Shown: positions 7,712 to 15,428 of the stretch, in pieces
Layout of the letters: each line of letters starts with the position of its first letter
Numbering within the stretch: the first letter of the stretch is position 1
Assembly: GCA_964550165.1 (NCBI GenBank)
Contig: CAZJYC010000048.1
Location: 1 to 18,815 of the forward strand
Length of the DNA stretch: 18,815 nucleotides
Direction: 5' to 3'
Source: CAZJYC01 sp964550165
Lineage (GTDB): Bacteria; Acidobacteriota; Aminicenantia; Aminicenantales; Aminicenantaceae
The notes under the pieces: generated by a model
Database searches by the model: none
Told to the model about the DNA's origin: nothing
What the model saw: only the letters and a program-made list of their open reading frames with translations
Position numbers and translations under genes: made by a program

Positions 7712-7797
7712 TTTCGACAAAAAACTTCAGGAAACATTCATGGCTTTCCAAACTTAACTTTCATGCTGAAGGGAGATTTTTAAAACGGGCAGAAGAT

Positions 7798-8580
7798 TTA
7801 GTTATGGCCTTCGTGGGGATAAATATCGCCAAACCTCCTTTCTCTCTTTTGGTAGTCGACGAGGGCTTGAAGCAGGTGCTTTTTCCGGAAATCAGGCCAG
7901 AACTCATGAGTGATCCAGATTTCAGAATAGGCTATCTGCCACAAGAGAAAATTCGATATGCGAAGCTCCCCGCTCGTCCTGATGAGCAAATCGGGATCAG
8001 GAAGCTGCTCAGTGTACAAATACTGGGAAAAATTCTTCGCGTCCAGATTCTCTATATCAAAATCTTTTTTCCTAAATATTCTTTTGACGGCATCCACGAT
8101 CTCATCCCGTCCGCTATAGCTGAGCGCCAAAACGATTGTCAAGCGGCTGTTATCCTCCGTCAACTTCTCAACTCTCTCTAGTTCTTTCCTCACCGACGCT
8201 GGAATTCTCTCTTTCTGCCCGATGACTTTCAGACGGAATTTGTTTTTAACAAGAGCTTTATCTTCCTTCTTGAGGTACTCTTCAAGAAGTTTCCAGAGAG
8301 TGAAAACTTCTCTTTTGGGTCTTTTCCAGTTTTCTGTCGAAAAGGCATAAAGAGTCAGGAATTTGATTCCCAAGCGAGCACAGGCTTCCACGATTTCCTG
8401 GACAGATTTTGCCCCCGCTTTATGGCCTTCGATACGGGGCAGCTTCCTCTTCTTTGCCCAGCGCCCGTTCCCATCCATGATGACAGCGACATGCTGAGGC
8501 ATTCGGGAAAAATCCAGCTGCTTGACTAACTTTTCCTCTTCGCTGCCCGGCTCAATGAACCCTTCGAGCTCCTCACGCAT
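7798..8580 (-). CDS. uppS: Isoprenyl transferase UppS (undecaprenyl diphosphate synthase)
   Basis: A 260-residue cis-prenyltransferase that extends farnesyl diphosphate with isopentenyl diphosphate to the C55 carrier used for peptidoglycan and surface glycans. Catalytic Asp36 lies in IMDGNGRWAKKR (34-45). RIEGHKAG (49-56), YAFSTENWKRP, SGRDEI and DPDLLIRTSGELRISNFLLW follow in family order, ending in the WPDF region. The first 26 residues before MPQHVAVIMDG are a mild acidic extension, also seen in other family members. It is the first gene of the operon. There is no ribosome-binding site upstream, and a consensus promoter places the transcript start at or within a base or two of the ATG, so a leaderless message is likely. 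Its product pathway joins with dxr and ispG downstream (precursors) and with the sugar-nucleotide genes farther on. Confidence 0.96.
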   Translation of the reverse strand: MREELEGFIEPGSEEEKLVKQLDFSRMPQHVAVIMDGNGRWAKKRKLPRIEGHKAGAKSVQEIVEACARLGIKFLTLYAFSTENWKRPKREVFTLWKLLEEYLKKEDKALVKNKFRLKVIGQKERIPASVRKELERVEKLTEDNSRLTIVLALSYSGRDEIVDAVKRIFRKKDFDIENLDAKNFSQYLYTEQLPDPDLLIRTSGELRISNFLLWQIAYSEIWITHEFWPDFRKKHLLQALVDYQKRERRFGDIYPHEGHN

Positions 8581-8586
8581 AGGTCA

Positions 8587-8615
8587 ATTATAGGGGCTTG
8601 ATCCTGAATTGTCAA
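8587..8615 (-). promoter_or_regulatory. Perfect-consensus sigma70-type promoter of the uppS operon
   Basis: The minus strand carries TTGACA (8610-8615), a 17-base spacer, and TATAAT (8587-8592). Both hexamers match the housekeeping consensus exactly. The -10 ends six bases before the uppS ATG, so transcription should begin at about 8580, the A of that ATG. It overlaps a weaker plus-strand promoter facing hypC. Confidence 0.8.
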
Positions 8616-8625
8616 AAACTATAGA
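8598..8625 (+). promoter_or_regulatory. Candidate divergent promoter of hypC
   Basis: TTGATC (8598-8603), 16 bases, then TATAGA (8620-8625), each hexamer four of six to consensus. It would give a leader of about 46 bases to hypC. It occupies the same DNA as the strong minus-strand uppS promoter, so the two could exclude each other. Confidence 0.35.
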
Positions 8626-8677
8626 CCTCCATCTCTGTATCTGGTAATCTATTTATTCAAGCGAAGACAGGACAGAA

Positions 8678-8935
8678 ATGTGCTTAGGAATTCCTGCAAA
8701 AGTCATCCAGATCGACGATACAAACCAGGGGAAGGTGGACTATTTAGGGACAAAGGTTAAGACGAATTTTTCTCTTCTGGAAGACATCCAGATTGGGGAT
8801 TGGGTTATTGTCCATGCCGGATTCGCCATTTCCAGGCTGGATGAAGAAGAAGCCAGGGAGACTTTTGCGCTGCTCAGAGAAATGGCAAGCCAACAGGAGG
8901 CAGAAAATAAGAAACCGGAAAAGAGCAGCGACTAA
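8678..8935 (+). CDS. hypC: Hydrogenase maturation chaperone HypC/HybG
   Basis: An 85-residue chaperone that, with HypD, carries the Fe(CN)2CO group and delivers it to the large subunit of NiFe hydrogenase. It begins with the diagnostic MCLGIPAKV, in which Cys2 becomes the iron ligand. VDYLGTKVKTNFSLL and GDWVIVHAGFAISRLDEEEA follow, the conserved small beta-barrel core. AGGA at 8669-8672 lies five bases before the ATG. The tail after about residue 70 is charged and variable. hypD begins 37 bases later. Confidence 0.95.
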   Translation: MCLGIPAKVIQIDDTNQGKVDYLGTKVKTNFSLLEDIQIGDWVIVHAGFAISRLDEEEARETFALLREMASQQEAENKKPEKSSD

Positions 8936-8972
8936 CCAGCCCGTTAAGTCCAGCCCATCGTCTCTGTATCAA

Positions 8973-10070
8973 ATGAAAGAATCAAGAGACAGAAGACTCC
9001 TCGGAGCTCTTCTCGCAGAAATAGAAAAAAAGGCTCGTGAGCTACGTTCTCCCATCCGGATCATGGAAGTCTGCGGAACTCATACGATGACGGTCCACAG
9101 GTTCGGGCTGAAAAGCCTTCTGGAGAAAGCGGGTGTGGAGATGATTTCCGGCCCTGGATGCCCTGTTTGCATCACTCCCAACGAAATCCATGAAGCGGCC
9201 CTGGACCTCGTCACAGGGCATGAGAATTTTATCCTGGCCACTTTTGGAGATATGACGCGGGTTCCGACCAGGAAAGGTTCTCTCCAGACAGCCGTCCCGG
9301 CTCCGGGTTCGATGCTCAAAATTGTTTATTCGCCCGAAGAGTCTATGGAAATGGCCCTCTCCAATCCGACAAAAAACGTTATTTTCTTCGGGGTAGGATT
9401 TGAAACCACCATCCCTGCTATCGCCCTTACGGTCCGGAAGGCCTTTGAGGAAGGGCTTCGCAATTTTTCTCTTTTGTCCGCGCTCTGGCTTATCCCGCCG
9501 CCGCTCAAAGCTATCCTCGAAGCCAAAGAGATAGCCCTCGATGGCTTTCTCTATCCAGGGCATGTAAGTGCCATCATCGGAGAAAAACCCTATCAGTTTA
9601 TCGCAGAAAAGCACGGCATTCCCGGGGCCATATCCGGTTTCGAACCCAGCGATATTCTCCTTGGAGTTCTGTCTATCCTAGGGCAAATCAAAGACGGGAA
9701 AGCTGAGGTCGCCAATGAATACGCACGAGTGGTCAGGACCGCCGGCAATCCAAGGGCGCTGGCAGTGATGAAAGAAATGCTCGAAACAAAAGATGCTCAC
9801 TGGAGAGGCCTTGGACTCATTCCCCAGAGCGGGCTGAAGCTCAAAAAGACATATTCTGCCCACGACGCGGAAATCAAGTACAATCTGCGCCTAAAAGAAG
9901 GAAGCGGCGATCTTCCTGGCTGCCGTTGCGGCGAAGTGTTGAGGGGACTCGTTTCCCCGCCTCAATGTCCTCTTTTTGGCAAAAAATGCAACCCTGATTT
10001 TCCTTATGGCCCCTGTATGGTCTCCTTTGAAGGGGCTTGCCGTGTTTTTTACAAATATGGCCAGAGATAA
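8973..10070 (+). CDS. hypD: Hydrogenase maturation iron-sulfur protein HypD
   Basis: A 365-residue scaffold protein on which the cyanide and CO ligands of the hydrogenase iron are assembled, together with HypC and HypE. Conserved segments are MEVCGTHTM with Cys34 (31-39), GPGCPVC with Cys63 and Cys66 (60-66), GVGFETTIPA (140-149), YPGHVSAIIG (194-203) and GFEPSDIL (222-229). The C-terminal [4Fe-4S] region has Cys317, 319, 332, 339, 348 and 356, including CRCGEVLRG and YGPCMVSFEGACRVFY. The ATG at 8973 gives the normal length. The frame is open 180 bases further upstream, but that part is an out-of-frame reading of hypC. No ribosome-binding site is visible before this ATG, which is unusual beside its neighbours. 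Confidence 0.96.
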   Translation: MKESRDRRLLGALLAEIEKKARELRSPIRIMEVCGTHTMTVHRFGLKSLLEKAGVEMISGPGCPVCITPNEIHEAALDLVTGHENFILATFGDMTRVPTRKGSLQTAVPAPGSMLKIVYSPEESMEMALSNPTKNVIFFGVGFETTIPAIALTVRKAFEEGLRNFSLLSALWLIPPPLKAILEAKEIALDGFLYPGHVSAIIGEKPYQFIAEKHGIPGAISGFEPSDILLGVLSILGQIKDGKAEVANEYARVVRTAGNPRALAVMKEMLETKDAHWRGLGLIPQSGLKLKKTYSAHDAEIKYNLRLKEGSGDLPGCRCGEVLRGLVSPPQCPLFGKKCNPDFPYGPCMVSFEGACRVFYKYGQR

Positions 10071-10097
10071 TGCTCAGGCGTTCCAAGACGGCCCAGA

Positions 10098-10118
10098 AAA
10101 AGGGGACAGTCCCCTTTT
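10098..10118. repeat. Short perfect palindrome GGGGACAGTCCCC with A/T flanks
   Basis: A 21-bp perfect inverted repeat with a single central base: four A, GGGGAC, A, GTCCCC, four T. It lies in the 66-base gap between hypD and hypE, 19 bases before the hypE start. As RNA it would form a GGGG/CCCC hairpin followed by UUUU, so it could attenuate hypE. It is also close in form to the palindrome at 17789-17801, suggesting a dispersed REP-like sequence. Confidence 0.6.
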
Positions 10119-10136
10119 ATTGAAAGGACATAAAAA

Positions 10137-11123
10137 ATGAAAAAAGTTAGCTTAGAACTGGGAAGCGGCGGCAAGCTGATGAGAGATTTCATCGCCCGAC
10201 ATATCGTCAAGACGTTCGACAATCCCTTCCTCGATGAACTCTCCGATTCAGCCCACCTGCCCCATGAAATAGCCTTCACAACGGATAGCTATGTCGTCGA
10301 CCCAATCTTCTTTCCTGGCGGGGATATCGGAACCTTGTGCATCAACGGCACAGTCAACGACCTCGTCGTCTCAGGGGCCGAGCCCAAGTACATCTCCCTT
10401 TCCCTTATTTTGGAAGAAGGCATGGAATGGAAAGACCTGGAAAGGATTCTTAACTCCATCCGGAAAGCAGCCAAAAAAGCCGCGGTTGAGATAGCCACCG
10501 GCGACACCAAGGTCGTACGGCACGGTCAGGGCGATAAAATTTACATCAACACCTCGGGAGTCGGGAAAGTCCTGGCTAAACCCGCGATCGAGAAAATCCT
10601 TCCCGGTGATAAAATTATCTTAACAGGCACCTTAGGAGAGCACAGCCTAGCTGTGATGCTGGCCAGAGGAGATTTTGGCTTGGAATCGCCGGTTAAGAGC
10701 GACTGCGCCCCGCTGAATTTCCTCCTCCCATCTTGGAAAAACGGAGTTCTCTGGATGAGGGACATCACCCGGGGCGGGCTGGCCACTGTTCTCTGCGAGC
10801 TCGCCGAAAGGCTTCCCTACTCTCTCCTTGTCGAAGAAGACAAAATCCCCCTCTCGCGAAGCGTGAGAGGAGCAACAGAGCTTCTGGGGATCGATCCTTA
10901 TTATCTGGCCTGTGAAGGAAGAGCTGTTCTTGTCGTCCCTGGGAAAAAAGCCGATGCGATCCTTGCGGACATAAAAACAAACTCCCTGGGCAGAAAGGCT
11001 GAGGTCATAGGCCAGGTGGAAGATAAGGTTGGAAAGCCGGGGGAGCTTCTCCTTCAAACTCTATCCGGAGGGCTTAGGCGTCTGGAACCGCTGACTTCAG
11101 AGCTTCTTCCTCGAATTTGCTGA
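10137..11123 (+). CDS. hypE: Hydrogenase expression/formation protein HypE
   Basis: A 328-residue PurM-like enzyme that dehydrates the carbamoyl group placed on its own C-terminal cysteine to a thiocyanate, the cyanide donor for the hydrogenase iron. It begins with LELGSGGKLMRDFI, then FTTDSYVVDPIFFPGGDIG (47-65) and CINGTVNDLVVSGAEP (68-83). The ATP-binding parts include ATGDTKVV and MRDITRGGLATVLCELA. It ends exactly in PRIC, with Cys328 as the last residue, as required. AAAGGA at 10123-10128 is eight bases before the ATG. hypF, hypA and hypB, needed for carbamoyl supply and nickel insertion, are not in the window. The gene converges on ugd with only seven bases between the stop codons. Confidence 0.97.
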   Translation: MKKVSLELGSGGKLMRDFIARHIVKTFDNPFLDELSDSAHLPHEIAFTTDSYVVDPIFFPGGDIGTLCINGTVNDLVVSGAEPKYISLSLILEEGMEWKDLERILNSIRKAAKKAAVEIATGDTKVVRHGQGDKIYINTSGVGKVLAKPAIEKILPGDKIILTGTLGEHSLAVMLARGDFGLESPVKSDCAPLNFLLPSWKNGVLWMRDITRGGLATVLCELAERLPYSLLVEEDKIPLSRSVRGATELLGIDPYYLACEGRAVLVVPGKKADAILADIKTNSLGRKAEVIGQVEDKVGKPGELLLQTLSGGLRRLEPLTSELLPRIC

Positions 11124-11130
11124 GGCGGAA

Positions 11131-12435
11131 TTATTTTCGACCGGTGGGATAGTACTCAAAACCAAGGCTGCGGACTTTTGCTGGCTCGAAAATATTTCTC
11201 CCGTCAACGATAATCGGATTGGCCATCAGCTCTTTGAGCTTCTTCAAATCCAGCTTTTTGAATTCATCCCATTCTGTGACAACGAGCAAAGCACTGGCTC
11301 CATCCGCTGCCTCATAGGGAGATTGGGCATAGAAAACATGAGGCGGCTTTTCAGGAAATATATTTTTCACATTGTCCATGGCTTTGGGGTCAAAGAGCCG
11401 TAGCAGAGCGCCTTCATCGAGAAGCTTCTTGATGACATTGATGCTCGACGCCTCCCTGATATCATCGGTCTCAGGCTTGAATGAGAGCCCCAGCACAGCA
11501 ATTATCTTATCCTTCAGAATCCAGAGAGCCTTTTTTATCTTCCCCACGAAAATCTCGATTCTTTGCAGGTTGATCCGGTCGGCTTCTTGGAGCAGATCGA
11601 CGTTGACGCCGAGGTCCTCGCCAATCCGGGTCAGAGCCCTGACATCCTTGGGAAAACAGGAACCTCCGTAGCCGAGTCCTGCTCTCAAGAATTGGCCCCC
11701 TATCCTCGGGTCAAGCCCCATACCTCTGGCCACCAGCTCGATATCCGCATCGGTTTTCTCACAGAAATCGGATATGAGGTTGATGTAAGAAATCTTCAGA
11801 GCCAGGAATGAATTGGAGGCATGCTTGATGAGCTCTGCCGTATCGATGTTGGTCACCAGGATTTTATCTTTGAACCTGCGGTAGATGTTGACCAGGATGT
11901 CTCTGGCTCTCTCTGACTCCACACCGACGACGATTCGGTCTGGATTGAGAAAATCCGAGACCGCAGACCCTTCTCTCAGGAACTCAGGATTGGAGGCGAC
12001 ATCGAATTCCATCTCTTTTTTCTTGTGGAGGGATATGGTTCTTTTAATCCACATCGAGGTCCGAACCGGAACTGTGCTTTTTTCAACAATCAGCTTGTAG
12101 CCGTTCAAATTTTCTGCAATCTTCCGCGAAACTCCTTCCACATAGACCATGTCGGCACTCCCATCTTTCCTCTGAGGTGTGTTGACACAGACAAATAGGA
12201 CATCAGACATCTGGATGGTCTCAATCAGATTGTGGCTGAAGACGAGATTCCCTTTCTTTAAATTTTTTCTCAACAAATCCTCAAGGCCCGGCTCATAAAT
12301 GTGGGCAATGCCCTGGGAGGCCTTATCGATTTTTTCCCGGTCAACATCCGTGCCGATGACCTTATGGCCCAAATCGGCAAGGCAGACAGCTGTCACCAGG
12401 CCCACATAGCCTGTTCCGATAACACCGATTTTCAT
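11131..12435 (-). CDS. ugd: UDP-glucose 6-dehydrogenase
   Basis: A 434-residue NAD-dependent enzyme that oxidises UDP-glucose twice to UDP-glucuronate. The N-terminal Rossmann domain has GVIGTGYVGL (4-13). VEKSTVPV (117-124) and NPEFLREGSAV (149-159) form the active-site entrance. Lys204 and Asn208 (ELIKHASNSF) precede the long central helix. The catalytic thiol is Cys260 in GYGGSCFPKD (255-264). The third domain has VLGLSFKPETDDIREA. A good AAGGAG site is six bases before the ATG. Motif spelling favours UDP-glucose as substrate over UDP-HexNAc, in contrast to the upstream gene. It is the last gene of the minus-strand sugar block, 60 bases after the WbpA-like gene. Confidence 0.94.
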   Translation of the reverse strand: MKIGVIGTGYVGLVTAVCLADLGHKVIGTDVDREKIDKASQGIAHIYEPGLEDLLRKNLKKGNLVFSHNLIETIQMSDVLFVCVNTPQRKDGSADMVYVEGVSRKIAENLNGYKLIVEKSTVPVRTSMWIKRTISLHKKKEMEFDVASNPEFLREGSAVSDFLNPDRIVVGVESERARDILVNIYRRFKDKILVTNIDTAELIKHASNSFLALKISYINLISDFCEKTDADIELVARGMGLDPRIGGQFLRAGLGYGGSCFPKDVRALTRIGEDLGVNVDLLQEADRINLQRIEIFVGKIKKALWILKDKIIAVLGLSFKPETDDIREASSINVIKKLLDEGALLRLFDPKAMDNVKNIFPEKPPHVFYAQSPYEAADGASALLVVTEWDEFKKLDLKKLKELMANPIIVDGRNIFEPAKVRSLGFEYYPTGRK

Positions 12436-12495
12436 CTCTGTCTCCTTCTCATCCGCTTAGGGAGCTGCATGAAAAAAAATGCTCATAAAAGCCGT

Positions 12496-13815
12496 TCAGG
12501 CTTTAACCACATTCTTCCTTCTTTTCTTCACCGCATTCCGCGTGTCGATGACCAGGGAGGCATTCTTGGCTATCCACTCAAAATCATAAACAGAATGGTC
12601 TGTGGCAATGATCACCGCATCAGAATTCTTCAGCCTTTTTCTCATCAAAAGAACAGATCGAAGCTTCAATCCGGGATAGTCTCTATGCCCTAACGACTGG
12701 GGAACATAGGGATCGTTGTATGAGACCTGAGCCCCCTTTGTCTTCAGCAGGCTGATGATCTTGAGCGAAGGCGACTCCCTCTGGTCATCAATATCTTTTT
12801 TGTAGGTGATTCCAAGCACCAATATCCTGGCCCCTTTGATGGATTTTTTTCTCTGGCTCAGGGCTTCGATTGTCTTGTCAACGACATAATAAGGCATGAG
12901 GGTGTTGATCTCCCCTGCCAGCTCGATGAACTTCGTCGGATAGTCGACTTCCCTGGCCTTCCAGCTCAGATAAAATGGGTCGACAGGAATACAGTGGCCG
13001 CCATAGCCTGGACCGGGTAAGAATGGCATAAACCCGAAGGGCTTGGTGGAGGCAGCTTCAATCACTTCCCAGATATCAATTCCCATCCGGTCGTAGATGA
13101 TTTTCAGCTCATTGACAAGGGCGATGTTCACAGAACGGAAGATGTTCTCCAGAAGCTTGGTAGCCTCGGCCACCTTGGGTGAGGAGACCGGGACTGTCTT
13201 GACCACAATCTGATCGTAAAGCGCTTTGGCCATCCGCCTGCATTTGGGAGTCGCGCCCCCGACGATCTTCGGAATCTTGGACGTCGTGTAGACTTTGTCC
13301 CCTGGATTCTCTCTCTCGGGAGAATAAGCCAGATGAAAATCTTTTCCCGCTTTAAGGCCCTTGGCTTCCAATAGAGGAAGCATCTCCTCTTCGGTCGTGC
13401 CAGGGTAGGTCGTGCTTTCCAAGACCACGAGTTGGCCTTTCCGCAAATTTCTGGCTATGACCTCGGTCGTGTTCAAAACAAAAGAAAGGTCAGGGTTCTT
13501 GTGGGAATCCAGCGGGGTTGGAACACAGATGACGATGGCATCGGCCCTGGAGAGCAAAGAGAAGTCTGAAGTAGCCTGAAATTTTTTTGCTTTGAGAAAA
13601 GCGTTCAACTCTTTGGTTGTGACATGCTTGATGTAGCTTTTTCCACGATTGAGGCAGTCGACTTTCTTCTGGTCGATATCAAATCCCAAAACTTCAAATC
13701 CGCTCGCTAAAAATGTCTTAACCAGAGGCAATCCCACATAGCCTAATCCGATGATTCCTATGCGCGCTTTTCGCTTTTTTATCTTGATTTCCAGATTCAT
13801 TCCTTGCTTTTTCAT
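12496..13815 (-). CDS. wbpA: UDP-HexNAc (UDP-GlcNAc/GalNAc) 6-dehydrogenase, WbpA/TviB-like
   Basis: A 439-residue nucleotide-sugar dehydrogenase that is expected to oxidise C6 of a UDP-N-acetylhexosamine to the uronate. It has GIIGLGYVGLPL at 20-31, VLESTTYPGTTEE (131-143) and YSPERENPGD (164-173), the latter typical of the WbpA subgroup. Lys220 and Asn224 (EATKLLEN) and Cys275 in GPGYGGHCIPVDPFYLSW are catalytic. VLGITYKKDIDDQRESP marks the C-terminal domain. About 15 basic residues precede the Rossmann fold. Only three bases separate it from the upstream epimerase gene, so the two are almost surely cotranscribed. With that epimerase it could make UDP-GlcNAcA or UDP-GalNAcA. WecC (ManNAc dehydrogenase) is a less likely alternative. 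Confidence 0.88.
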   Translation of the reverse strand: MKKQGMNLEIKIKKRKARIGIIGLGYVGLPLVKTFLASGFEVLGFDIDQKKVDCLNRGKSYIKHVTTKELNAFLKAKKFQATSDFSLLSRADAIVICVPTPLDSHKNPDLSFVLNTTEVIARNLRKGQLVVLESTTYPGTTEEEMLPLLEAKGLKAGKDFHLAYSPERENPGDKVYTTSKIPKIVGGATPKCRRMAKALYDQIVVKTVPVSSPKVAEATKLLENIFRSVNIALVNELKIIYDRMGIDIWEVIEAASTKPFGFMPFLPGPGYGGHCIPVDPFYLSWKAREVDYPTKFIELAGEINTLMPYYVVDKTIEALSQRKKSIKGARILVLGITYKKDIDDQRESPSLKIISLLKTKGAQVSYNDPYVPQSLGHRDYPGLKLRSVLLMRKRLKNSDAVIIATDHSVYDFEWIAKNASLVIDTRNAVKKRRKNVVKA

Positions 13816-13818
13816 GCC

Positions 13819-14754
13819 TTATGTCCTTTCTCTGAACCAGTCGATTGTCTTTTTAAGGCCTTCATCGAAAGAGACCTGAGGCTCATACTTTAACATTTTC
13901 TTTGCTTTAGAGATATCCGCAAAAGAGTGCTCGATGTCCCCAGTCCGAGGCTTATCGTAGACAGGCGAAATTCTCTCTCCCAATGCTTCGTTGATCTTGG
14001 CCGCCAAAGAATTGACAGTCGTCCTCTCGCCACAGGCCACGTTGAAGATCTCCCCCGAGAGGCCTGCGAGTTCCGCAGCCAGAATGTTAGCCTGGACAAC
14101 ATTGCTCACGTAGGTAAAATCGCGAGACTGATTGCCGTCACCAAATATCGTCGGCTTTTCTCCCCTGAGCATTTTGGTTATGAAATTGGGGATTACGGCC
14201 GCGTACTGGGAAAAGGGATCCTGGCGAGGGCCGAAGATATTGAAATATCTCAGGATGACAGCGGGGAAGCCGTAGATCTGGCTGAAAATCTGACAGTACA
14301 TCTCCCCCACCCGCTTGCTCAGAGCATAGGGAGAGAGAGGCTTTCCCTCATGGCCTTCTTTTTTTGGCAAATCAGGATTATCCCCGTAGACCGAGGAAGA
14401 AGAGGCGAAAACAAACTTCCTGACTTTCGCCTCCCGGCAGGCCAAGAGAAAGTTCAGAGTCCCTTGGATGTTGATCTCGTTGGTCAGGAGAGGATCTTCG
14501 ATGGAGCGGGGAACAGAAGGAAGCGCTGCCTGGTGCAAAACAAAATCCATCCCTCGAGCAACAGCCCTGCAAATCTCATAATCCCGGATATCCGCTTCGA
14601 TGAATTCAATCCTGTCAAGAAAAGGAGCGATATTCTCCCTTTTTCCTGTCAAGAAATTGTCAACGACTCTGACGGCCTGCTCTTTTTTGACCAATTCCTC
14701 GACACAATGAGAACCGATAAATCCCGCCCCCCCTGTAACCAAATATCTGCTCAT
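13819..14754 (-). CDS. NAD-dependent nucleotide-sugar 4-epimerase (WbpP/GalE-like SDR)
   Basis: A 311-residue extended short-chain dehydrogenase. TGGAGFIG at residues 7-14 binds NAD. The catalytic group is the Ser cluster at 118-121 (ASSSSVYGD) with Tyr143 and Lys147 (YALSK). The stretches SVPRSIEDPLLTNEINIQGT (80-99), LRYFNIFGPRQDP and QYAAVIP closely resemble UDP-GlcNAc 4-epimerases such as WbpP. A GalE-like UDP-glucose epimerase or UDP-glucuronate epimerase cannot be excluded. It lies directly before the WbpA-like dehydrogenase (three-base gap), which supports a role with UDP-HexNAc. Upstream is a 139-base spacer after cysC in which I saw no convincing promoter. A GAGGG motif is about a dozen bases before the ATG. 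Confidence 0.85.
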   Translation of the reverse strand: MSRYLVTGGAGFIGSHCVEELVKKEQAVRVVDNFLTGKRENIAPFLDRIEFIEADIRDYEICRAVARGMDFVLHQAALPSVPRSIEDPLLTNEINIQGTLNFLLACREAKVRKFVFASSSSVYGDNPDLPKKEGHEGKPLSPYALSKRVGEMYCQIFSQIYGFPAVILRYFNIFGPRQDPFSQYAAVIPNFITKMLRGEKPTIFGDGNQSRDFTYVSNVVQANILAAELAGLSGEIFNVACGERTTVNSLAAKINEALGERISPVYDKPRTGDIEHSFADISKAKKMLKYEPQVSFDEGLKKTIDWFRERT

Positions 14755-14893
14755 AGAATCTAAATTCCCTCTTTTATTGCCGTTTCAATAGGCACCGAAT
14801 TGTTTCTATTTGAGTCCTGGGCTCTTGCCCCAGCTTAAATCTTAAAAGGAAGCTGGTTTCGCTGAACGGGTTTTGAACCTCTGCCCAGCTCAA

Positions 14894-15427
14894 TCACTCC
14901 AAATATCCCAGATCATTCAATTTTTGAATGACTTTGACAGCGCTTTCTTCCAGAGTCTCTTTATCCGTCTCGAGAAGTATCTCTGGATTTAAAGGCTCTT
15001 CGTAGGGATCAGAAACGCCTGTAAATTCCTTTATTATTCCTTGAAGCGCTTTCTTGTACATACCCTTTATATCCCGTTCCATACAAACTTCTACAGGGCA
15101 TTTGACATAGACTTCGATGAAATTTCCGATTTCTTCCCTGGCATGGGCTCTTATTTCCCGGTAGGGAGAGATGAAAGAGGTGAGAACAGCCACTCCATTC
15201 CTTGTCAGCAGCTTAGCGACGAAGGTCACCCTGCGGATATTCTCGTTGCGGTCTTCTTTGGAAAAGCCAAGGTCTCGAGTCAAGCTCTGACGAACAATAT
15301 CACCGTCCAGCCGTTCAACCTTCAGACCTTTCTTCTTCAGCAGCTCTGCCACCCGATCGGCTACGGCCGATTTTCCCGAACAGGGCAAGCCTGTGAACCA
15401 TAAGGTGAATCCTTTTTGTCCCTTCAT
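14894..15427 (-). CDS. cysC: Adenylyl-sulfate (APS) kinase CysC
   Basis: A 177-residue kinase that phosphorylates APS to PAPS, the activated sulfate used by sulfotransferases. The P-loop GLPCSGKS is at 13-20. LDGD (40-43) and RDLGFSKEDRNENIRRV (51-67) bind APS. SFISPYREIRAHARE (84-98) and the lid segment DIKGMYKKALQG (119-130) follow. I start at the ATG at 15427 because GAGGAG sits eight bases upstream and the ORF then has family-normal length. An in-frame start at 15469 would overlap the preceding gene. It begins one base after the stop of the sulfotransferase-like gene, so the two are tightly coupled. There is no fused ATP sulfurylase domain; that function is the separate sat gene of the same operon. 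Confidence 0.94.
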   Translation of the reverse strand: MKGQKGFTLWFTGLPCSGKSAVADRVAELLKKKGLKVERLDGDIVRQSLTRDLGFSKEDRNENIRRVTFVAKLLTRNGVAVLTSFISPYREIRAHAREEIGNFIEVYVKCPVEVCMERDIKGMYKKALQGIIKEFTGVSDPYEEPLNPEILLETDKETLEESAVKVIQKLNDLGYLE

Positions 15428-15428
15428 C

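Noticed and set aside
8633..8969. The 9-mer CTCTGTATC seen at about 1963, 8634 and 8961, twice close to hyp gene starts
   Set aside because: Three short matches without symmetry or fixed spacing; not enough to call an operator.
13927..14763. A 278-codon plus-strand open frame opposite the epimerase
   Set aside because: Antisense to a conserved enzyme; no ribosome site and no recognisable motif.
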